Positions 6,342 to 14,173 are shown, counted from the stretch's first letter. The stretch: 42,304 bases of DNA from Bacteroidales bacterium (GCA_028689615.1 JAQVCV010000041.1:1-42304); one strand, 5' to 3'. Notes: generated from the sequence alone by a model not told the origin. Numbers and translations are program-made.

Positions 6342-8477
6342 TTAACTGAAATTGATAAACAGCCCGATGAAGAAGAAGCGGTCGGCTTCGGGGCGCACAG
6401 GGTCGGCTGTGTAGGTTCCCTGCGGGGTTTGATAATAGCGGTAGCCAAAAATGTTTTTTCGGCCGGTGATGTTGCTTACCGAAGCATACAGCACCGAAGT
6501 TTTGCCAAACAACGGAAACAGGTGGCTGGCATTAAGACTGATGTCGAAATAGTTGGGCGTGAGCTGATCCATAAACTCAGCCGAAGCAGGATCGTTGTAA
6601 GGGCGCCCCGACGTCCAGGTAAGGGTACCGCCGAACTGGGTTGTAATTTTCTGCACCCACCATTTTCCCACGAACGAGAAGCTGTGTTCGGGGGCGAAAG
6701 TGGGGCGCACCTCTTCTGGAAAATCTTTATACAGACGCTTGGTATCCACGTAGCTGTACGAAACCCAATAGTCGAGTTGGCGGATGGTTTGCTGATCGCG
6801 CCAGAACACCTCCAAACCCCGGGCGTACCCTTCACCAGAGTTGTTGTAGCCATCGGCGCGGGTGAAATCGGCGGCATCGTAGCGCACCAGATCGTGGTAA
6901 TTTTTCTGGTACACCTCCACCCTGAAGATGCGGTTGTTTTTTTGCATCTGGTAGTTGAGGATGTAGTGTTCGGCGCGCTCGAAATCGAGATCGTGCGTAA
7001 ACCGCAGCATCTGTTCCTGTGGTTTTTGGTTGTAAACCCCGGTAGCAAACGAAATCTGGCTGTTTTCGCCCACCAGCCAGGCAGCCGAGAATCGTGGAGC
7101 CAGGTTCATCCGATCGAGCAACGGCGACCATTCGCCGCGCACGCCTGCCCTCACGGCAACCTTGCGCAGTACCATCACCTCCGATTCGGCATAAAGCGAG
7201 GGCATCTGGTCGTCAATCTCGGCCCTGAACAGGGGAATAACCTGATCGGAATACTCCTGGACAAACCGGCTTACGCTCACATCGGTTCCTGCAATCAGGC
7301 TGAAACGTTGCGAGAACTCCTTGCGCAGGGTGAGTTTTCCCTGGTAAAACAAGTCGGTTTCGTTGATGCGGCGCTCGCCAGGACGCAGGCGGTTGTTGTC
7401 GTAGCTGAAAGCATGACCCAGTTTCAAATCCCAACCGTTCCCTAGCGGGGTGGTCCAAAGGGAGTTCAGGTAAAGGTTGTCGTTGTCGAGTTTGAAAAGG
7501 GTTTCGGCTCCGTTGTTTTCGTAGTCGGGATACCACAACGCCACGCGCCCCACCGAGCCATTGCCCATCAGGCGAAGGAGGCCGTCGCGGCCGGTTCGCT
7601 GGCGGAAGTTGAAGTTGACACCGGCTCCCATGGGTTCGGTTTCGTAGTCAACCCGTTGCTTTACCAACGAGTTGTAGAGACCCAGGTTGTAGTATTCGGC
7701 ACCGATGCTTCCCGACGCGCGACTGCCGGCCCAGGTTTTGGAGGCGGTAGCCCCTATGGCCATCAATCCCAGGCCCCACTGGGCATCGTCAGCCAAACCT
7801 TCGGTGTTGAGGATGAGCGCCGACGACAGGGCATCGCCATATTGCGCCGAGATACCGCCCGAGCTGAAAGTGGTTCCGGTGAAGAGTTGTGGCGAAAACC
7901 GGCCCCTGGCTGGCAAATCGGGGGTGGTTGACGAGTAGGGCTTCTTCACGCGAAGCCCGTCGATGTAGGTATTGGCCTCGTAGGCGTCGCCACCACGCAC
8001 GAAGAGGCGACCGTCTTCACCCACGATTGCAGTTCCTGGAAGGGTGTTCAGGGCTCCGTAGATGTCGCCGGCGGCGCTGGCCGTGGTCACGATGTCGAGC
8101 GGTTTCAGCGTAACCCCTTTTTTCTTGTCCGATGCCTCGAAGCTGCCGGCAGTAATCACCACGTCGGCCAGCGATGCAGCCTGCTCGCGCAGCATGATGT
8201 TGATTACCAGATCGCTTCCCTCCAACTTCACCGGCAATTCGCGAGGTTCGTAGCCGATAAAGGTTGCAAGCACCACGACGTCGCCATTACGGCGCGTTTT
8301 AAAGGAGAATTGACCGGCGGTGTCGGTTGAAGTGCCATCAATAGAACCTTTAATCAACACGTTGGCACCCGGAAGCGGTTGGTTGCGTTGGTCGGTAACT
8401 ATTCCCCGAAGGGTAGTCTGACTAAAAACTGCCGTTGACAGCAGCATCAAAAGAGTGTAAATAACAAGCGGTTTCAT
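6342..8477 (-). CDS. TonB-dependent outer-membrane receptor
   Basis: A 711-residue receptor. Residues 1-20 are a signal peptide (MKPLVIYTLLMLLSTAVFSQ). A carboxypeptidase-regulatory-like beta domain follows (about 22-98: LRGIVTDQRNQPLPGANVLI ... FIGYEPRELPV), then the plug (about 125-235, with DGRLFVRGGDAYEANTYIDG) and a 22-strand-type barrel up to the C terminus (FFFIGLFINFS). The start at 8477 is set by the signal peptide; the longer upstream frame lacks one. It has no N-terminal STN domain, so it is not the FecA signalling type, and there is no SusD neighbour, so the substrate is unlikely to be a Sus-type glycan (inference). The gene lies downstream of a promoter/terminator region (8690-8880) that may regulate it. 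Confidence 0.93.
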   Translation of the reverse strand: MKPLVIYTLLMLLSTAVFSQTTLRGIVTDQRNQPLPGANVLIKGSIDGTSTDTAGQFSFKTRRNGDVVVLATFIGYEPRELPVKLEGSDLVINIMLREQAASLADVVITAGSFEASDKKKGVTLKPLDIVTTASAAGDIYGALNTLPGTAIVGEDGRLFVRGGDAYEANTYIDGLRVKKPYSSTTPDLPARGRFSPQLFTGTTFSSGGISAQYGDALSSALILNTEGLADDAQWGLGLMAIGATASKTWAGSRASGSIGAEYYNLGLYNSLVKQRVDYETEPMGAGVNFNFRQRTGRDGLLRLMGNGSVGRVALWYPDYENNGAETLFKLDNDNLYLNSLWTTPLGNGWDLKLGHAFSYDNNRLRPGERRINETDLFYQGKLTLRKEFSQRFSLIAGTDVSVSRFVQEYSDQVIPLFRAEIDDQMPSLYAESEVMVLRKVAVRAGVRGEWSPLLDRMNLAPRFSAAWLVGENSQISFATGVYNQKPQEQMLRFTHDLDFERAEHYILNYQMQKNNRIFRVEVYQKNYHDLVRYDAADFTRADGYNNSGEGYARGLEVFWRDQQTIRQLDYWVSYSYVDTKRLYKDFPEEVRPTFAPEHSFSFVGKWWVQKITTQFGGTLTWTSGRPYNDPASAEFMDQLTPNYFDISLNASHLFPLFGKTSVLYASVSNITGRKNIFGYRYYQTPQGTYTADPVRPEADRFFFIGLFINFS

Positions 8478-8689
8478 GGTTTTGAATTTTCTTGCAAGGT
8501 TACGGCACGCCATCAACAAAGGGTTGATAAGGCTTGCCTTTGAATTTGCGATTCTTGCGGAGTGGGGAAATAGGATTTGCATAGCATCAGATTTCTGTTG
8601 CAAAAGTGGCTCGAAACCAACGCTCGTTGCAATTAAATAACGGTGAACCGGTGAAACCGGGCAACCAACTGTTGGATTGAAACGGTGAA

Positions 8690-8723
8690 ATGAAAAACGG
8701 GAGGACCTGACCGCCTCCCGTTT
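8690..8723 (-). terminator. Strong intrinsic terminator with no gene directly upstream
   Basis: AAACGGGAGG (8695-8704) and CCTCCCGTTT (8714-8723) form a perfect 10-bp stem with a 9-base loop. On the minus strand the stem runs straight into TTTTT, so termination is expected for transcripts moving towards the TonB receptor. No coding gene lies between it and the divergent marC promoter. Confidence 0.8.
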
Positions 8724-8867
8724 GTAGTTTCTGCTGTAATAATGAGCAAAGTTACCCTTTCTGTATAGATTGAACCAATTCCAATATTACCTGACTGACA
8801 GAAATAATGTGTTTGGAATGAGAAGCCTGACTTGCCGAGCGTAACCCTACGATAATAACAAGTTTGC
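8695..8867 (-). ncRNA. Candidate small RNA or attenuated leader upstream of the TonB receptor
   Basis: The minus strand of this gene-free gap has two -7 matches: TATTTTTG at 8873-8880 and TAACTTTG at 8747-8754, the latter with TTGG at -33 distance (8775-8778). Both point at the terminator at 8690-8723, giving predicted transcripts of roughly 170 and 45 nt. The longer one contains ATTCCAA (8778-8784) pairing with TTGGAAT (8813-8819), an internal stem-loop. No open reading frame with coding character is present. Either a free small RNA or a 5' leader attenuator of the receptor 220 bp downstream is possible. No known riboswitch consensus was recognised. Confidence 0.35.
8747..8778 (-). promoter_or_regulatory. 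Bacteroidota-type promoter facing the orphan terminator
   Basis: TAACTTTG (8747-8754) on the minus strand with TTGG (8775-8778) 20 bp upstream. The nearest downstream structure is the hairpin at 8723, about 20 bases after the predicted start site. Confidence 0.6.
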
Positions 8868-9045
8868 TCGCACAAAAATAAAGAAGAAGGGCAGGCTGCT
8901 GATGCACAGAACGACACAAAGTGATGAACCGTGGTGCCTTATCGATGAATGGCCTGCTTTTTTGCATGAATTGTTGTTTTTAACGATGAGTTGCCAAATC
9001 CAACCGGGTAAAAGCAAGGAGGATGTCGTTCAAAGGATAAAGCGC

Positions 9046-9053
9046 TACCTTTG
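9046..9053 (+). promoter_or_regulatory. -7 element of the marC promoter
   Basis: TACCTTTG, a perfect TAnnTTTG match, 14 bp before the marC start codon. A distinct -33 element is not obvious. Confidence 0.7.
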
Positions 9054-9067
9054 CAAACAAAAAACCC

Positions 9068-9652
9068 ATGTTGGAAAAAATTAACTTCATACAGATTCTC
9101 AGCGCGTTTGTGGTGTTATTTGCCATTATCGACGTGTTGGGGTCCACCCCTGTTTTTCTGAGTTTAAAAAGCCAAAACAAACAGATCAAAGCTGGCCGTG
9201 CTGTTCTGGTTTCGTTGCTTATCTTTTTGGCATTCATTTTTGCCGGCGAAGCCCTTCTCAACCTCTTTGGCGTTGATGTTGCATCGTTTGCGGTGGCAGG
9301 CTCCTTTGTAATCTTCATCCTGGCTCTTGAAATGATCCTGGGTATCGAAATCATCAAAAGCGAGGGGAACTCAGGGGCCACCCTTGTGCCCGTTGCCTTC
9401 CCGCTCATTGCAGGACCCGGGGCTCTCACTACCTTACTTTCGCTTCGCGCCGAATACCACATGGCCAACATACTGATCGGTCTGGCTCTCAACCTCGTGT
9501 TTGTGTATTTTGTTCTTCGGTCGGTCGAAAAGATCGAAAAAGCCGTGGGCAGCGACATCATCTTTATCCTCCGAAAATTCTTCGGAGTCATTCTGTTGGC
9601 TATCGCCGTAAAACTGTTTGCCACCAACCTTTCTATCGTGATGGGGAACTGA
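9068..9652 (+). CDS. MarC-family inner-membrane protein
   Basis: A 194-residue integral membrane protein with six hydrophobic helices, the usual length and topology of the MarC/UPF0056 family. Diagnostic stretches are FAIIDVLGSTPVFLSL near the N terminus, the LGIEIIKSEG loop before VPVAFPLIAGPGALTTLLSL, and a C-terminal FFGVILLAIAVKLFATN. The biochemical function of MarC is unresolved; the original link to multiple antibiotic resistance was later withdrawn. The start at 9068 is close to a good promoter. It converges on the ATPase gene, with only 32 bp between the stop codons. Confidence 0.9.
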   Translation: MLEKINFIQILSAFVVLFAIIDVLGSTPVFLSLKSQNKQIKAGRAVLVSLLIFLAFIFAGEALLNLFGVDVASFAVAGSFVIFILALEMILGIEIIKSEGNSGATLVPVAFPLIAGPGALTTLLSLRAEYHMANILIGLALNLVFVYFVLRSVEKIEKAVGSDIIFILRKFFGVILLAIAVKLFATNLSIVMGN

Positions 9653-9684
9653 AGCAGGTGGTCAAAACACTTCCGGCGAGGCCA

Positions 9685-10878
9685 TCAATACAAAAATCCG
9701 AAGAGCCACAAAGGCACCGTATTCCCATTCCCTATTTCCAAATCATCGGCAGCGATGAACGAATTGGGCTGGTTGGCTATCTGCCTGTAGGTTTTACCCT
9801 TGCCTCCAACCTCGAACAAGTATTTCCCGTCAACCCGAAAATCGCCAAGCTGCGGATAGGTAACCTCATGGGCAACCTGCACCTGATTCAGGAAAAACGT
9901 TTCCCTGAGATTACCTGTATTCAGATTCGATCCCACCAAGCTGTACATCAGGTTTGGATGAGCCAGATAAATCTTCTCGGGCTTGGTAAGAGCCGAAACC
10001 GGCTTTTCTCCCGAATACAATGTACTGATTAACAAAGCATCGCTCAGATATCTCAGGTAATCCTTGAGGGTATTCTTACTCACACCCACTCGCCCCGATA
10101 GTTTCTCGATGTTGGGTTTAAACGGAACCGACTGAGAGATTACGGAGAGCAGTTGTTTGATTTTGGGCACATTGCTGTAGCTAATCCGAGCCAGCAGGGG
10201 CAGGTCGGCTCCAATAATCTGGTTGATTACTTCAATCAATTTAAACGGATAAGTGTCGTTACTCTCGAGAAAGAAAGGGTAATAGCCCGTCTGAAGGTAC
10301 TCTTCGTATTTCTTTATCGGTTTAATCTGCTGAATGATACTTCCAGCTATCGAAACATGCCCTGCCACAATCTCATCGAGGGTAAACCTTGGAAATGAAG
10401 TGTGTTCAGTAAGGTTGATAAACTCCCTCAACGAAAGGCCTGGCAACAGGTGCAGCAGGCTGCGCCTCGATAAATCGCCCTGTCCTTTCGATAAATGAAG
10501 CAAAGAAGAACCCGTGTAGATAACCTTCAACTCTCGATAGTTATCGTAGATGAATTTCAGTGCCAACGACCAGTTTTCGTAATGGTGTACCTCATCGAGC
10601 AACAGCACTTCTCCCCCTTTTTTCACGAACTCATCGGCCAAATCGGGCAGGTTGAGCCCGGCAAGGTAGGGTGAATCTAAGCTCAGATACATTCTTTTAC
10701 GTTCAGCAAGATGCAGCTTGGCAAACTGAAGCAACACTGTGGTCTTCCCTACTCCGCGACTTCCTTTCAGCCCGATCAGCCGATCAGCGCTTTCGAGGAG
10801 GGAGAGCTGAGGCCTTAGAAAACCCGTATCGGTTAAAGCAATTGCCCGCTCCGACAACTCTGATATCTTATTGTACAT
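9685..10878 (-). CDS. AAA_14 / DUF4143 P-loop ATPase
   Basis: A 397-residue cytoplasmic protein. The AAA_14 domain (about 30-160) has Walker A GSRGVGKTT (39-47, K45) and Walker B VLLLDEVHHY (D95, E96), then YTGSSLLHL as sensor 1. A DUF4143 domain (about 220-350) has winged-helix-like NIEKLSGRVGVSKNTLKDYLRYLSDALLI, and the C terminus FEVGGKGKT resembles the decayed PD-(D/E)XK-like lobe seen in this family. ATG at 10878 is used; a TTG two codons earlier is too close to the predicted transcription start. These ATPases are common, often laterally spread genes in Bacteroidota and their role is not settled. Uniquely for this window, the gene is preceded by a phased repeat array that ends in its own promoter. 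Confidence 0.9.
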   Translation of the reverse strand: MYNKISELSERAIALTDTGFLRPQLSLLESADRLIGLKGSRGVGKTTVLLQFAKLHLAERKRMYLSLDSPYLAGLNLPDLADEFVKKGGEVLLLDEVHHYENWSLALKFIYDNYRELKVIYTGSSLLHLSKGQGDLSRRSLLHLLPGLSLREFINLTEHTSFPRFTLDEIVAGHVSIAGSIIQQIKPIKKYEEYLQTGYYPFFLESNDTYPFKLIEVINQIIGADLPLLARISYSNVPKIKQLLSVISQSVPFKPNIEKLSGRVGVSKNTLKDYLRYLSDALLISTLYSGEKPVSALTKPEKIYLAHPNLMYSLVGSNLNTGNLRETFFLNQVQVAHEVTYPQLGDFRVDGKYLFEVGGKGKTYRQIANQPNSFIAADDLEIGNGNTVPLWLFGFLY

Positions 10879-10892
10879 AAACAAGTTTTGAG

Positions 10893-10900
10893 CAAAGATA
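10893..10900 (-). promoter_or_regulatory. -7 element of the AAA_14/DUF4143 ATPase gene
   Basis: TATCTTTG on the minus strand, a perfect match, 14 bp before the ATG at 10878. It is the terminal part of the last unit of the adjoining repeat array, so whatever binds the array sits directly against RNA polymerase. Confidence 0.75.
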
Positions 10901-11085
10901 CTAAAAACGGATTATTCATTGATCAAAATTTCCATAAAACGATCAACTTACTGATCACTATTTATGAAAAATCAATCATTTCATTCATCATTAAGAAACA
11001 ACACACCGCAATATATTGACTAACCGCTATTTCAGAAAAACGATTAATGCATTGACCAAAAATTGATAAAAAACGGTTAATGATC
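10893..11085 (-). repeat. Phased degenerate ~32-33 bp repeat array, possible operator array
   Basis: Read on the minus strand, six units follow each other: 11085-11058, 11057-11022, 11021-10990, 10989-10957, 10956-10925 and 10924-10893 (28, 36, 32, 33, 32 and 32 bp). Most start with GATCA, GGTCA, AGTCA or GATGA and then share an ATTAATCGTTTTT-like core; the last unit ends in the ATPase -7 element. The unit at 10956 holds an inverted repeat, GATCA-GTAAGT-TGATC. Spacing close to three helical turns suggests protein binding on one DNA face. The units are too degenerate and lack unique spacers, so this is not a CRISPR array. The stretch is very AT-rich and has no gene. Confidence 0.65.
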
Positions 11086-11104
11086 TAACAACAAAGAAAT
11101 TTTT

Positions 11105-11145
11105 ACACAAAAAAACTCCCTAAAACACACAGGTTCTAGGGAGTT
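11105..11145 (-). terminator. Terminator of the SPFH / ribbon-helix-helix operon
   Basis: AACTCCCTA (11114-11122) pairs with TAGGGAGTT (11137-11145), nine perfect base pairs, loop 14. On the minus strand it is followed by seven T residues. It lies 18 bp after the stop codon at 11164. Confidence 0.85.
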
Positions 11146-11163
11146 AGCAACACGGTAATCTGA

Positions 11164-11346
11164 TTACGAATTCGGCGGATCTGTTTCGGGTGGATTCTTG
11201 GGTTGTCGTCCGGCCTCTTTCAAGGCTTTAGCAATCAGCCACTCGATCTGTCCGTTGACGCTGCGAAATTCGTCGGCGGCCCATTTCTCCACGGCAGCCA
11301 TCACGGCCGGGTCGAGGCGAAGAGCAAAATTTTTCTTTTGAGCCAT
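11164..11346 (-). CDS. Small Arc/MetJ-type ribbon-helix-helix protein
   Basis: Sixty residues. KKNFALRLDPAVMAAVEKWAADEFRSVNGQIEWLIAKAL is the classic Arc-family layout: a short beta strand (NFALRL), helix A (PAVMAAVEKWAADE), the turn (SVNGQ) and helix B (IEWLIAKALKEA). The tail QPKNPPETDPPNS is Pro-rich and probably disordered. Ribbon-helix-helix proteins bind DNA as dimers and commonly autoregulate. It starts 6 bp after the SPFH stop codon and has its own downstream terminator, so the two are one operon. No toxin gene is adjacent, so antitoxin function is not supported. Its target is unknown. Confidence 0.85.
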   Translation of the reverse strand: MAQKKNFALRLDPAVMAAVEKWAADEFRSVNGQIEWLIAKALKEAGRQPKNPPETDPPNS

Positions 11347-11352
11347 GCACTT

Positions 11353-12222
11353 TTAATGGTTAAGCGTACCGGTGTTGATAACCGGATTGGCAGCTTTATC
11401 GGAGGTGAGTACAACCATCAGGTTCGAGACCATGGCAGCCTTTTTCTCGTCGTCAAGATCCACAATCTTGCGTTTTGAAAGCATGTCGAGGGCCATTTCA
11501 ACCATTCCAACAGCACCTTCAACAATCTTCTGGCGGGCAGCAACAATGGCCGTTGCCTGCTGACGTTGAAGCATGGCTCCGGCAATCTCGCTGGCATAGG
11601 CCAGGTAGCTGATGCGTGCCTCGATAACCTCGATGCCGGCCATTCCAAGCCGCTCTGCCAACTCATCTTCCAACACCTGATTCACCTCTTCGCCACCCGC
11701 GCGCAGGCTGATCTCGGTCTGCTCATCGTCAAAAACATCGTAAGGATAATGTCCGGCCAGTTTGCGAATGGCCGATTCGCTCTGTATATCTACAAAATGG
11801 GTGTAATCGTCCACTTCAAAAGCGGCTTTGAACGTATCTTTCACCCTCCATACCAGCACAATACCAATCATAATCGGGTTGCCCAGCTTGTCGTTGACCT
11901 TAATCGGGTCGCTGTTGAGATTCCGGGCGCGCAACGAGATTTTCTTTTTGGTATAAAACGGGTTAAGAAAGAAAAAACCATTTGTGGTAACGGTTCCTAC
12001 ATAATCGCCAAACAGCACCAACACCGACGACTCGTTGGGGTTAACCACCAACAAACCAGCAAGTAGAAACAACCCGGTGACAACAAGCACCACACCCAGG
12101 ATTATAAATCCCACAACAGGTTGTAAGGTGGAAATGAGGGTAATTCCGCCACCTATCAACAACAAAATCAGCAGCAAGCCCAGATAACCAGATACCGGTG
12201 TTACAAATTTTTCTTGTTTCAT
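11353..12222 (-). CDS. SPFH/Band 7 membrane protein
   Basis: A 289-residue protein with two closely spaced N-terminal membrane helices (about 11-32 and 36-58), then an SPFH/Band 7 domain (about 58-230) beginning LLVVNPNESSVLVLFGDYVGT. The ISLRARNLNSDPIKVNDKLG and VIEARISYLAYASEIAGAML segments match this family, and AMLQRQQATAIVAARQKIVEG is the typical alpha-helical oligomerisation region. Some relatives in this subfamily carry a C-terminal virion-core-like segment; here the end is short. SPFH proteins form ring scaffolds that organise proteases or lipids in the inner membrane; the client is unknown. Coupled with a ribbon-helix-helix gene (6 bp gap). Confidence 0.9.
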   Translation of the reverse strand: MKQEKFVTPVSGYLGLLLILLLIGGGITLISTLQPVVGFIILGVVLVVTGLFLLAGLLVVNPNESSVLVLFGDYVGTVTTNGFFFLNPFYTKKKISLRARNLNSDPIKVNDKLGNPIMIGIVLVWRVKDTFKAAFEVDDYTHFVDIQSESAIRKLAGHYPYDVFDDEQTEISLRAGGEEVNQVLEDELAERLGMAGIEVIEARISYLAYASEIAGAMLQRQQATAIVAARQKIVEGAVGMVEMALDMLSKRKIVDLDDEKKAAMVSNLMVVLTSDKAANPVINTGTLNH

Positions 12223-12266
12223 GATTTTAAAAGATTTGGTTTTAAATTGATATTAAAATGATATTG

Positions 12267-12274
12267 CAATAATA
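12267..12274 (-). promoter_or_regulatory. Probable -7 element of the SPFH operon
   Basis: TATTATTG on the minus strand, one change from TAnnTTTG, with two TTTTGG/TTTGG elements upstream as candidate -33 sites. The leader to the start at 12222 is about 40 bp. Confidence 0.45.
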
Positions 12275-12375
12275 CGACATTCTAAACCAAAACACCAAAT
12301 TTTTTTCAAAAAAAGTATCATTTCACACAAAAGAGGTAACTTGCACCTTTAAAAATCAGGAAAAAAGAAGAAGCC

Positions 12376-13407
12376 ATGATGTTTTCGACCATATTGCTAC
12401 CCTTGCTTGTAGGGATGTTTCTAGCCATAAACATGGGGGGGAGTGGCACGGCCCCATCCTTTTCAGCAGCCTATGGAGCCAATGTAATCAAGCGGTTTGC
12501 CATTCCGGGGTTGTTTGGATTGTTTGTTTTTTTTGGTGCTATTTTAGCTGGGAAAAAGGTGGTGCTCACTTTGGGCAAGGGGCTGGTACCCTCCGACGAG
12601 CTCACCCTCACCATCACCACCATAGTTTTGTTATCGGTAGCCATTTCGCTTCTGATAGCCAATCTTTTGGGAGTTCCACAAAGCACCTCACAATCTACTG
12701 TATTCGCACTGGCAGATCCCGGCATTTACCTACACAGCCTCAACACCCGGTTGTTGTTTGGTGAGATTATCCCCACCTGGTTCATCCTTCCTGTGATCTC
12801 CTTTGGGCTTACCTACCTGCTATCGGGATGGCTGAAGCGATGGCTTGACCGTGACAAGCACAACACACGCCGGCTTCCCCGTTACTCGCTAACGAGGCTG
12901 CTGCTTGTAGCCTCGTCGGCCTATGTTGCCTTCAGCATAGGCTCAAACAACGTGGCCAACGCAACAGGCCCGTTGGTTTCGATGGTGATGAACGAGCTGG
13001 CAGGAAGCAACGGAGGTGAAGCACAATTCAGAATGATTATGGTATTGGCCACTTTGGTGATTGCCCCTTGTTTCGGGATAGGAGCGTCGATTTTTGGATA
13101 CCGTGTTATTAAATCAACAGGCAAAGAGATCACCACACTAGGCCCACGTGAAGCCACCCTTATATCGATCGTCACAGCCACCTTGTTGCTGGCAGCCTCG
13201 CTGGTAAAGGGAATTCCAACATCGCTTGTTCAGCTGAATGCATTGGCTATTATGGCCATAGGAATCAGAAAAGACGGGGTGGCAGCACTGGCAGCCAACA
13301 ACACTGTGAAAAAATTCTGGATCGTGTGGCTGGTGGCGCCCCTCATCGCGCTGGGGTTAAGTCTGGCCCTGACGTATCTGGCGGCAGGCGCTGGCTTGCT
13401 GGACTAA
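12376..13407 (+). CDS. PiT-family inorganic anion permease (phosphate, or CysP-like sulfate)
   Basis: A 343-residue inner-membrane protein of the PHO4/PiT superfamily with about ten membrane helices. The second half carries the family signature GSNNVANATGPLVSMV (compare GANDVANA) and a GYRVIKSTGKEITTL loop. In the first half the matching repeat is altered: FLAINMGGSGTAPSFSAAYGA lacks GANDVAN-type Asn/Asp residues. The length is below typical PiT (over 400) and close to the short CysP-type sulfate permeases. I therefore cannot decide between phosphate and sulfate. The gene is divergent from the SPFH operon; two adjacent ATGs (12376, 12379) are possible starts. Confidence 0.85.
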   Translation: MMFSTILLPLLVGMFLAINMGGSGTAPSFSAAYGANVIKRFAIPGLFGLFVFFGAILAGKKVVLTLGKGLVPSDELTLTITTIVLLSVAISLLIANLLGVPQSTSQSTVFALADPGIYLHSLNTRLLFGEIIPTWFILPVISFGLTYLLSGWLKRWLDRDKHNTRRLPRYSLTRLLLVASSAYVAFSIGSNNVANATGPLVSMVMNELAGSNGGEAQFRMIMVLATLVIAPCFGIGASIFGYRVIKSTGKEITTLGPREATLISIVTATLLLAASLVKGIPTSLVQLNALAIMAIGIRKDGVAALAANNTVKKFWIVWLVAPLIALGLSLALTYLAAGAGLLD

Positions 13408-13433
13408 CAGGGTGGCCGCGCCTGAAGTTTTCG

Positions 13434-13441
13434 TAACTTTG
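13434..13441 (+). promoter_or_regulatory. -7 element of the nucleotidase-RsmE gene run
   Basis: TAACTTTG, a perfect TAnnTTTG match, 19 bp before the ATG at 13461 and 26 bp after the permease stop. It separates the permease from the downstream co-directional genes. Confidence 0.7.
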
Positions 13442-13460
13442 CGCGGTGAAACACACCACC

Positions 13461-14171
13461 ATGAAATTGTTTACCCATCTTTTTTTTGATCTCGATGGCA
13501 CCTTGTGGGATTTCGAGAGCAATTCCACCGAAACTCTCCGTGAAATCTATTCCGAACTCCAATTAGAAGGTCTTGGCGTTCCGGCTTTCGATAAGTTTAT
13601 TCACGATTACCACCTGATTAACGACGCCTTGTGGGCATCGTATAAAAAACACGAGATCACCAAAGAAGAACTTTCGGTGGGCAGGTTTAGTCAAACCCTG
13701 GCCCTCTATGGCATCCACAGCGAAGAACTGGCTTCACGAATCGCCCGATTGTATGTTGACCGCAGCCCACTAAAAACCAAACTGATTCCCGGCACTCTGG
13801 AAGTTCTCGAAAACCTGCGCCCCAACTACAAGCTTCACGTAATCACCAACGGCTTCTCCGAGATACAAAGAAGAAAACTGGCAATCAGCGGCTTGGAACA
13901 ATACTTCGATACCCTCATCACCTCCGATGAAGCCGGAGTAAACAAACCCAACAAAGAAATTTTCGACTTTGCCCTCAAAAAAGCAGGTGCACTGGCCTCA
14001 GAAAGCCTGATGATTGGCGACGAGCCAGAAGCCGACATCGAAGGAGCGCGATTGGCCGGATTGGCACAACTCTACGTGAACCTGAAAAACAAGCCACCGG
14101 TGAGCGAGCCAACCTTCGAGGTGGCCTCACTGGCAGAAACAATTCCATTGCTAAATCCCGCAACTTCCTGA
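13461..14171 (+). CDS. yjjG: HAD-superfamily pyrimidine 5'-nucleotidase, YjjG family
   Basis: A 236-residue soluble HAD phosphatase. Motif I is FFDLDGTLWD with nucleophile D10 and acid D12; motif II is VITNGF (T129); motif III Lys is K162 in AGVNKPNKEIF; motif IV is IGDEPEADIEGA (D187, D192). The helical cap lies between about 18 and 100. The FDLDGTLWDFESNS start and TNGFSEIQRRKL match the noncanonical pyrimidine nucleotidase YjjG group, which cleans up damaged or unusual dUMP/dTMP-like nucleotides. ATG at 13461 is chosen over an upstream GTG at 13446 because it follows the promoter with a normal leader. RsmE starts only 2 bp after its stop. Confidence 0.88.
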   Translation: MKLFTHLFFDLDGTLWDFESNSTETLREIYSELQLEGLGVPAFDKFIHDYHLINDALWASYKKHEITKEELSVGRFSQTLALYGIHSEELASRIARLYVDRSPLKTKLIPGTLEVLENLRPNYKLHVITNGFSEIQRRKLAISGLEQYFDTLITSDEAGVNKPNKEIFDFALKKAGALASESLMIGDEPEADIEGARLAGLAQLYVNLKNKPPVSEPTFEVASLAETIPLLNPATS

Positions 14172-14173
14172 TC

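Noticed and set aside
8478..8870. Cobalamin, TPP or SAM riboswitch in the TonB receptor leader
   Set aside because: None of the conserved boxes of these classes could be recognised; only a terminator and one simple inverted repeat are visible.
10893..11085. CRISPR array
   Set aside because: The repeats are not conserved enough, there are no unique spacers of constant length between exact repeats, and no cas gene is present.
11164..11346. Antitoxin of a toxin-antitoxin pair
   Set aside because: The only linked gene is an SPFH scaffold protein; no small toxin-type gene overlaps or follows.
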